This document shows positions 4,395-8,768 of a DNA stretch of 8,768 nucleotides, piece by piece. How positions within the stretch are numbered: the first letter of the stretch is position 1; the number at the start of each line of letters is the position of its first letter. A program made the translations under genes and the position numbers. Location of the stretch: positions 1 to 8,768 of the forward strand of contig JACPHL010000171.1 in assembly GCA_016188625.1 (NCBI GenBank), in the 5' to 3' direction. A model generated the notes under the pieces. That model saw nothing but the letters and a program-made list of their open reading frames with translations. It searched no databases and had not been told where the DNA came from. The stretch comes from Candidatus Rokuibacteriota bacterium. GTDB lineage: Bacteria > Methylomirabilota > Methylomirabilia > Rokubacteriales > JACPHL01.

Positions 4395-4423
4395 TTGACA
4401 GTCCCGTCCCAAAGACGTAGAAG
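4395..4423 (+). promoter_or_regulatory. Promoter of the PfkB-family kinase gene
   Basis: A perfect -35 TTGACA (4395-4400), a 17-base spacer and TAGAAG (4418-4423, 4/6) give one of the best sigma-70-type promoters in the window. Predicted transcription start is near 4430, about 24 bases before the GTG. Confidence 0.6.
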
Positions 4424-4453
4424 GAGGCTAGCCCCGGTCCGAGAAGACAGCCC

Positions 4454-5305
4454 GTGCTATCCGTGCCCGAGTTTGTGGCGGTCGGCCACCTGACCCTGGA
4501 TACGGCGGAGGATGGCCGAACGCGTCCGGGCGGCGCGGCGCTCTACGCCGGTCTCCTCGCCTGGCGCCTCGGGTTGCGCGTCGGGCTCCTGACGAGCTTC
4601 GGCCCGGACTTCCCCCCCGAGGTCATCCCGCCCGACGTCGAGGTCGTCAGCCTCCCCGCCCCCGCCACCACGACCTTCCACCTCGCCTACCGCGGCAGCG
4701 CGCAGCGCCTCCGCCTCGAGGCCCGGGCGAGCCCCATCAGCCGCCGCGATTTCCCACTCCACTGGACCGAGGCACGCCTCGCCTACCTCTGCCCGGTTGC
4801 CGATGAGGTGGACCCCGGACTCTCGGTCGCGTTCCCCGAGGCGGGGATCGGCGTCGGGGCGCAGGGGTGGGTCAGACGGTGGGACCCCTCCGGCGAGGTC
4901 CGCGCGCGCCCCTGGGAGGATCCTGCGCCGGTCCTCCGCGAGAGCCAGGCGCTCTTCCTCTCCCGCGACGACATCCGGGGGTGGGAGGTCGAAGCGCTCG
5001 CCCTCTACCAGCAGGTCCCGGTGGGCGCGCTCACCTTCGGGGCTGAGGGCGCGATCCTCTTCGTCAACGGGGAGCGCTACCCGGTCACACCCGCTCCCGC
5101 CCGGGAGGTGGAGCCGACCGGCGCCGGGGACGTCTTCGCGGCGGCCTTCCTCATCCGCTACGCCGAGAGCCAGGACCCGTGGGAGGCGGCCGGCTACGCC
5201 GCGGCGGCCGGGGCGCTGGTGGTAGAAGGGGAGGGGATCAGCGGGGTGCCGAGCGCCGAGGCCCTGGCGGCGCGCTGGGAGGCGTACCGCCGCCTCCTCG
5301 CCTGA
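4454..5305 (+). CDS. PfkB-family carbohydrate kinase
   Basis: This is a 283-residue ribokinase-fold sugar kinase, slightly shorter than the usual 300-320. Seen: an N-terminal strand VAVGHLTLDT, the first PfkB signature region RPGGAALYAGLLAWRLG (residues about 25-41) where sugar binds, and the C-terminal TGAGDVFAAAF (residues 222-232) that holds the anion hole and the catalytic base Asp226. It should transfer the gamma phosphate of ATP to a sugar or nucleoside hydroxyl; the substrate cannot be told. GTG at 4454 has only a weak GAGAAG upstream; GTG at 4463 is an alternative three codons in. The stronger AAGGAGG at 4421-4427 overlaps the predicted -10 and is too far upstream to serve either start. 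The gene ends 6 bases from the stop of the convergent amidase gene. Confidence 0.92.
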   Translation: MLSVPEFVAVGHLTLDTAEDGRTRPGGAALYAGLLAWRLGLRVGLLTSFGPDFPPEVIPPDVEVVSLPAPATTTFHLAYRGSAQRLRLEARASPISRRDFPLHWTEARLAYLCPVADEVDPGLSVAFPEAGIGVGAQGWVRRWDPSGEVRARPWEDPAPVLRESQALFLSRDDIRGWEVEALALYQQVPVGALTFGAEGAILFVNGERYPVTPAPAREVEPTGAGDVFAAAFLIRYAESQDPWEAAGYAAAAGALVVEGEGISGVPSAEALAARWEAYRRLLA

Positions 5306-5311
5306 GGGCGC

Positions 5312-6727
5312 TCAGCGCGGGGCGAACGGCGGGCGCCGGTCGGCCCACGGGCAGGCCGCCTCGAAGGCTGCCGAGGCGCGGAGGACCGTGGCGTCGGCGT
5401 GGCGCCGCCCCACGATCTGGAGCCCGACGGGGAGACCCCCGCTCGTCCACCCGCACGGGACCGAGGCCGCGGGCTGGCCGGTGAGGTTGAAGGGGTAGGT
5501 GAAGGGGGTCCACTCCATGGGACCGACGGGCTTGCCCGCGACCTCGCTCGGCCCGACGATCCCCAGCTCGAAGGCCGGGACCGCGATGGTGGGGGTGAGG
5601 AGGAGGTCGTAGCGGGCGAAGAAGCGCCGGGTGGCGTCCCAGAGGGCGGCGCGCTCGAAGAGGGCCTGGGCGAAGTTGAAGGCGGTGAGGCCGCGGAGCT
5701 TCTCGACGGTCCTGAGGAGCCCCGGATCGATCCGGTCCTGCCACTCGGGGAGGTAGCCGTCGAGCCGGGCCGCGATGCTCCCGTAGAAGAGGGTTACCCA
5801 GGCCGTCTGGGGGTCGCCGAAGCCAGGATCCGCCTCCTCGACCTCGCACCCGAGATCCACGAAGCGCCGCGCCGCGGCCCCGGCGAGGGCGCGCACCTCG
5901 GGGTCCACGGCCGCATAGCCGAGGTCGGGGCTCCAGGCCACCCTGAGCCCGCGGAGATCACCCTCGATGGCCCCGGTGTACCCCGCGCCATCGGCGGGGA
6001 GGGAGTTCCGGTCGCGCTCGTCCGGTCCCGCCATCACCTCCAGCATCAGGGCGGCGTCGGCGACGGTCCGGGTCATGGGACCGGCGTGGGAGAGGGCCTC
6101 GGCGGCGCTGGCCGGGTAGATCGGGACCCGGCCGAAGGAGGGCTTGAGCCCGTAGATCCCGCAGAAGCTCGCCGGGATCCGGATCGAGCCGCCGCCGTCG
6201 GTCCCCACCGCCAGGGGCCCGAGCCCCGCGGCCACGGCCGCCGCCGCGCCGCCGCCCGAGCCGCCCGCGGTGCGCCCCGGGTCCCACGGGTTCCGGGTGG
6301 GGCCGAAGATGAGGTTGTCGGTCGAGCCCCGCCAGCCGAGCTCGGGGGTGTTGGTCTTCCCGAGGAGGATGGCGCCGGCCGCGCGGAGCCGCTCCACCGC
6401 CGGGGCGTCCTCCTCCGGGACGTGGTGCTCGTAGATCTTCGAGCCCCAGGTCGTCCGCACCCCTCGCGTGATGATCAGGTCCTTGATCGAGACCGGGACG
6501 CCGTGGAGCGCTCCCAGAGGCCTCCCGGCCAGGACCGCCGCCTCGGCCTCGCGGGCGGCCTCGCGGGCCGCCTCCGCCGTCAGCGTGCAGTAGGCGTTCA
6601 GGAGGGGGTTCAGCCGCTCGATCCGGGCGAGGAAGGCCTCGACCACCTCGACGGGGGAGAGGGCCTTGGCCCGGATGGCCGCGGCCAGGTCGGTCGCGGG
6701 GAGGTAGCAGAGGTCGTCGTCGTGCAT
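5312..6727 (-). CDS. Amidase-signature family hydrolase
   Basis: This is a 471-residue amidase-signature enzyme, typical length, with no signal peptide, so cytoplasmic. The Ser-cisSer-Lys triad is complete: Lys82 in GVPVSIKDL, Ser157 in GGSGGG and the nucleophile Ser181 in TDGGGSIRIPASFCG; the 24-residue gap between the serines equals that of fatty acid amide hydrolase. The second Ser of the common GGSSGG is Gly158, which is tolerated because it is not the triad residue. It should hydrolyse a carboxylic amide. The tail PFNLTGQPAASVPCG and GLPVGLQIVG is family-typical. A GatA role is unlikely because no gatB or gatC is adjacent. The ATG lacks a Shine-Dalgarno but lies just after an AT-rich block, suggesting a leaderless transcript or coupling to the gene 15 bases upstream. 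The substrate is unknown. Confidence 0.94.
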   Translation of the reverse strand: MHDDDLCYLPATDLAAAIRAKALSPVEVVEAFLARIERLNPLLNAYCTLTAEAAREAAREAEAAVLAGRPLGALHGVPVSIKDLIITRGVRTTWGSKIYEHHVPEEDAPAVERLRAAGAILLGKTNTPELGWRGSTDNLIFGPTRNPWDPGRTAGGSGGGAAAAVAAGLGPLAVGTDGGGSIRIPASFCGIYGLKPSFGRVPIYPASAAEALSHAGPMTRTVADAALMLEVMAGPDERDRNSLPADGAGYTGAIEGDLRGLRVAWSPDLGYAAVDPEVRALAGAAARRFVDLGCEVEEADPGFGDPQTAWVTLFYGSIAARLDGYLPEWQDRIDPGLLRTVEKLRGLTAFNFAQALFERAALWDATRRFFARYDLLLTPTIAVPAFELGIVGPSEVAGKPVGPMEWTPFTYPFNLTGQPAASVPCGWTSGGLPVGLQIVGRRHADATVLRASAAFEAACPWADRRPPFAPR

Positions 6728-6733
6728 GGGCCT

Positions 6734-6741
6734 ATAATATA
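6734..6741 (-). promoter_or_regulatory. Possible -10 box for a leaderless amidase transcript
   Basis: The 15 bases between the two minus-strand genes read ATATATTATA then GGCCC before the ATG. TATATT (6741-6736) or TATTAT (6739-6734) would place the transcription start at or within two bases of the ATG. No -35 is visible at 17 bases. Confidence 0.4.
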
Positions 6742-6742
6742 T

Positions 6743-7564
6743 CTAATAGAGGTGTCTGAGGTCGTCGAGGGTGAGGAGCCAGCGGCTCTCGCGGTCGAAG
6801 TCGGCCAGGGAGTCGTAGCCCGTGACCTTCAGGGATTGCCCCGTGAGCAGGACCTCCGCCCCTCGGTTCCGGGACGCGCCGGGGGCGCGCTGGGCAAGGA
6901 CCGCCGTCAGGGTCCGGAAGTTCCCGAGCGCGTGGGGGAGCATCCGGTCGCCGAGGCCCGAGTAGTCGAACTCGAGGGCATTGATCCTGAAGCGCCGGGG
7001 CGGCTCCCGGCGGCAGAGGTCGAGGTAGACGATGAGCTCCTCGCTCCGCTGGACCGGCTCCGGGGGGCGCCGGCCTCTTCCGGTGATCATGGGGAGTCCG
7101 GTCGCCATCATGAGACCGAGGCCCACGGCCTTCCGGCCCAGACCGGGCCCCTCCGGGGGCTGGACCCGGCTCGTCGTGGTCTCGGTGAGGCCGCCGACGG
7201 CGAGGAGCCTCAGCCGGGGCCAGGGGATCGGCTCCTCCTCCCCCGCGGCGGTGATCAGGCGGAGGCCGTCGTCGTCCCACTCAGCGCGGGCCATCAGCGC
7301 CGGCGGGGGGAGGGCCGCGAGGCGGTGGTGCGGCAGGACGATCCCGCCGAGCCCGGCCTCGCCCAGAGCCTCGGCGAGCCGCCTGGCCTCCGGCTCCTCC
7401 AGGTCCTCCCCCACGATCCCCCAGGCGTGGCGGGCCTGGCGCGCGGCGTCCTGGAGGGGGATCCCCCGATGCCGGGCCAGGGCCGCGGCGAGCCTGGTGG
7501 GCTGGAGGTCCTCCGGCCGCTCCAGGAGCACGGCGTAGCGGGAGGCGTCGGGCACGAGGGCCAT
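6743..7564 (-). CDS. Protein of unknown function, 273 residues
   Basis: I do not recognise a named family. Residues 1-80 (AVLLERPEDLQPTRLAAALA, then GIVGEDLEEPEARRLAEALGEAGLGGIVLP) look like an alpha/beta unit with a repeated strand-helix rhythm; residues 90-130 are strand-rich with a PxPWPRLRLLAVGG segment; residues 145-161 are a short hydrophobic Gly/Met stretch, too short for a confident membrane segment; residues 175-245 (ELIVYLDLCRREPPRRFRI, then FDYSGLG and NFRTLTAVLAQRAP) are well-patterned and likely the conserved core. No Cys/His metal site is evident. ATG at 7564 is chosen because GGAG lies 8 bases upstream (minus strand); the frame is open for 57 more codons upstream but that part is low-complexity and overlaps the divergent gene. 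It precedes the amidase by 15 bases, so the two probably share a transcript. Confidence 0.8.
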   Translation of the reverse strand: MALVPDASRYAVLLERPEDLQPTRLAAALARHRGIPLQDAARQARHAWGIVGEDLEEPEARRLAEALGEAGLGGIVLPHHRLAALPPPALMARAEWDDDGLRLITAAGEEEPIPWPRLRLLAVGGLTETTTSRVQPPEGPGLGRKAVGLGLMMATGLPMITGRGRRPPEPVQRSEELIVYLDLCRREPPRRFRINALEFDYSGLGDRMLPHALGNFRTLTAVLAQRAPGASRNRGAEVLLTGQSLKVTGYDSLADFDRESRWLLTLDDLRHLY

Positions 7565-7578
7565 TATCTCATCTCCAC

Positions 7579-7594
7579 GGCGCGCTTGCGCGCC
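7579..7594. promoter_or_regulatory. Inverted repeat in the divergent intergenic region
   Basis: GGCGCGC (7579-7585) and GCGCGCC (7588-7594) are a perfect 7-bp inverted repeat with a 2-base spacer in the 91-base gap between divergent genes, just upstream of the minus-strand gene's ribosome site. It could be an operator or a leader stem. A T-rich stretch (7598-7605) follows on the plus strand, but no plus-strand gene ends here for it to terminate. Confidence 0.4.
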
Positions 7595-7618
7595 AGGTTG
7601 TTTTGTGGTGCCATGCGC

Positions 7619-7648
7619 TTGACACTCCCGAGCCGAAGCCGGTAAGGT
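7619..7648 (+). promoter_or_regulatory. Promoter of the cyclophilin-like/transaldolase operon
   Basis: A perfect -35 TTGACA (7619-7624) and TAAGGT (7643-7648, 3/6) at 18 bases. Transcription would begin near 7655, right at the GTG at 7656. Confidence 0.45.
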
Positions 7649-7655
7649 GGAGGCG

Positions 7656-8039
7656 GTGGCGCGACGGATCCGGATCACCGCCGGCGGCGTGTTGGCCGAG
7701 GCCGAGCTGGGCGACTCCAGGACGGCCGAGGCCATCTGGGCCGCGCTCCCCTTCGCGGCCGCCGCCGAGACCTGGGGTGACGAGATCTACTTCGACATCC
7801 CGCGCGCCCGCACCGCGGAGCGTCCCCAGGAGGTCGTAGAGCGGGGTGATCTCGGCTACTGGCCGCCCGGGCACGCCTTCTGCGTCTTCTTCGGCCCCAC
7901 CCCCTCGAGTCGGGGCGAGGAGATCCGCCCGGCGAGTCCCGTCGAGGTCTTCGGGCGCGTGGTCGGCGATCCGACCGTCTTCAAGAAGGTCCGGGCCGGG
8001 ACCCAGGTCCGCGTGGATCGGGCCGGCGAGACACCCTGA
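7656..8039 (+). CDS. Cyclophilin-like fold protein (TM1367/DUF369 type)
   Basis: This is a 127-residue protein matching the small cyclophilin-like family typified by Thermotoga TM1367. Seen: an opening beta strand RRIRITAGGVLAEAEL, a helix TAEAIWAALPF, the family-typical WGDEIYFDIP, then GDLGYWPPGHAFCVFFGPTP and a closing VFGRVVGDP strand. The fold is that of peptidyl-prolyl isomerases, but these proteins have no established isomerase activity and their role is unknown. I prefer GTG 7656 because AAGG at 7644-7647 lies 8 bases upstream and the fold starts there; GTG 7647, three codons earlier, overlaps the predicted -10. The start coincides with the likely transcription start, so leaderless translation is possible. 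The transaldolase gene follows after 16 bases, so the two are probably co-transcribed. Confidence 0.85.
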   Translation: MARRIRITAGGVLAEAELGDSRTAEAIWAALPFAAAAETWGDEIYFDIPRARTAERPQEVVERGDLGYWPPGHAFCVFFGPTPSSRGEEIRPASPVEVFGRVVGDPTVFKKVRAGTQVRVDRAGETP

Positions 8040-8044
8040 CGACT

Positions 8045-8050
8045 AGGAGG
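8045..8050 (+). promoter_or_regulatory. Ribosome binding site of the transaldolase gene
   Basis: A perfect AGGAGG, 5 bases before the ATG at 8056. It is the strongest ribosome site in the right half of the window and suggests high translation. Confidence 0.7.
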
Positions 8051-8055
8051 CAGGC

Positions 8056-8706
8056 ATGCAGATCTTCCTGGACACGGCCAACCTCGCGGAGATCCAGGAG
8101 GCGGTGGCCCTCGGGGTGCTGGACGGGGTCACCACCAACCCCACCCTCATCGGCAAGGAGAAGCGCCCCTTCCGGCCGCTGGTGGAGGAGATCTGCCGGC
8201 TCGTCGAGGGGCCGGTCAATCTCGAGGTGGTGGCGACCGACGTCGAGGGGATGCTCCGGGAGGGGCGGGAGCTGGCCAAGATCGCCCCCAACGTGGTGGT
8301 CAAATGCCCGATGATCCGGGACGGGCTGAAGGCGATCCGGCGGCTGGCCGCCGAGGGGATCAAGACGAACCAGACCCTGGTCTTCTCCCCGACCCAGGCC
8401 CTCCTGTCGGCGAAGGCCGGCGCGACCTACGTGAGCCCGTTCGTCGGGCGCCTGGACGACGTGGGGCACATCGGGATGGACATCGTGCGGACGATCCTGG
8501 AGATCTACGCCAACTACGGCTTTGAGACCAGGGTCCTCGCCGCCTCGCTCCGCCATCCGACCCACGTCATCGAGGCGGCCCTGGCCGGGGCCCATGTCGC
8601 GACCATGCCGTTCGCGGTCCTGGAGCAGCTCCTGAAGCATCCCCTGACCGACGTGGGGCTCAAGAAGTTCCTCGACGACTGGGCCAAGGCCGGCGTCCAG
8701 ATCTAA
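8056..8706 (+). CDS. fsa: Transaldolase / fructose-6-phosphate aldolase-like (FSA/TalC family)
   Basis: This is a complete 216-residue small transaldolase, the usual size for the FSA/TalC (type 3B) group. It is a cytoplasmic TIM barrel. Seen: the opening [13 protein letters not shown], the phosphate-side [10 protein letters not shown] (residues 23-32), NLEVVATD, the Schiff-base Lys83 in [23 protein letters not shown], and [13 protein letters not shown] with the family Arg. It transfers a dihydroxyacetone unit between sugar phosphates in the non-oxidative pentose phosphate pathway, or splits fructose 6-phosphate; the two activities cannot be told apart without the residue near the barrel mouth being compared. 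The motif is VKCP where most members have VKIP. It is second in a two-gene operon and followed by a GC-rich hairpin. Confidence 0.95.
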   Translation: MQIFLDTANLAEIQEAVALGVLDGVTTNPTLIGKEKRPFRPLVEEICRLVEGPVNLEVVATDVEGMLREGRELAKIAPNVVVKCPMIRDGLKAIRRLAAEGIKTNQTLVFSPTQALLSAKAGATYVSPFVGRLDDVGHIGMDIVRTILEIYANYGFETRVLAASLRHPTHVIEAALAGAHVATMPFAVLEQLLKHPLTDVGLKKFLDDWAKAGVQI

Positions 8707-8710
8707 ACTC

Positions 8711-8733
8711 GGAGGGGGGTTCCACCCCCCTTC
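8711..8733 (+). terminator. GC-rich hairpin after the transaldolase gene
   Basis: AGGGGGG (8713-8719) pairs with CCCCCCT (8725-8731), loop TTCCA; including a G-T pair the stem extends to 9 bp (8711-8733). It starts 4 bases after the stop. A T run is lacking, and a second C-rich run (8739-8747) could compete for the same G run. It probably ends or protects the transcript. Confidence 0.5.
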
Positions 8734-8768
8734 CGAACCTCCCCCCCAAGGTTGCGCGGGCCAAGCCC

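Noticed and set aside
3344-4420. A 358-codon plus-strand open frame across the peroxiredoxin-like gene and the spacer
   Set aside because: Its first part is antisense to the redoxin gene and the rest is low-complexity Arg/Gly/Pro sequence across transposase debris.
5312-6727. Amidase considered as GatA of the amidotransferase complex
   Set aside because: No gatB or gatC nearby, and the sequence style (GGSGGG, GLKPSFGRVP) fits the broader amidase-signature family better.
5399-7645. A 748-codon open frame on the plus strand across the amidase and the unknown gene
   Set aside because: It is antisense to two well-supported genes; its composition is Gly/Arg/Glu/Pro-rich as expected for a shadow frame in GC-rich DNA, and it has no recognisable domain.
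7565-7735. A 57-codon N-terminal extension of the unknown gene
   Set aside because: It overlaps the divergent promoter and the cyclophilin-like gene, and a good ribosome site precedes the ATG at 7564.

Overview
The window is very GC-rich chromosomal DNA from a bacterium. The gene content (paired acyl-CoA-type short-chain dehydrogenases, an IS91-type transposase graveyard, an amidase and a small transaldolase) and the GC-rich codon use would fit an uncultivated soil or groundwater lineage such as Candidatus Rokubacteria/Methylomirabilota. That assignment is an inference from style, because no marker gene is present.

Layout. (1) 1-1332, plus strand: the 3' part of one short-chain dehydrogenase/reductase (SDR) that carries the Tyr-x6-Lys signature and closely resembles FabL, followed 20 bases later by a complete SDR resembling 2-hydroxycyclohexanecarboxyl-CoA dehydrogenase (BadH). 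The two look like one operon acting on CoA- or ACP-bound substrates. (2) 1360-2107, plus: a complete type II toxin-antitoxin pair, a FitA/VapB-type ribbon-helix-helix antitoxin and a VapC-type PIN toxin. It has visibly lower GC and its own promoter, whose -10 box lies inside a palindrome. (3) 2108-4394: a degraded mosaic. It holds three remnants of IS91-family transposases (all minus strand), an intact 62-residue gene whose usual nucleotidyltransferase partner is cut off after 28 codons and runs into antisense transposase sequence, and one intact minus-strand peroxiredoxin-like gene with a structured leader. (4) 4395-8768: a compact, ordinary-looking metabolic block. It has a PfkB-family sugar kinase (plus), convergent by 6 bases with a minus-strand pair (273-residue protein of unknown function, then an amidase-signature hydrolase). 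That pair is divergent from a plus-strand pair (cyclophilin-like fold protein and FSA/TalC-type transaldolase) that ends at a GC-rich hairpin.

How it works together. The kinase and the transaldolase both point to sugar/sugar-phosphate metabolism, and the SDRs to fatty-acid or alicyclic acyl-CoA metabolism, but nothing in the sequence ties the two blocks into one pathway. Several genes have a recognisable TTGACA-type -35 box, so a housekeeping sigma factor probably reads most of them. Two starts (amidase and cyclophilin-like) sit where leaderless transcripts would begin.

I found no CRISPR array, tRNA, rRNA, phage or obvious new defence system. The most unusual material is the broken toxin-antitoxin-like locus fused to transposase remnants and the operator/promoter overlap of the VapBC-like pair.
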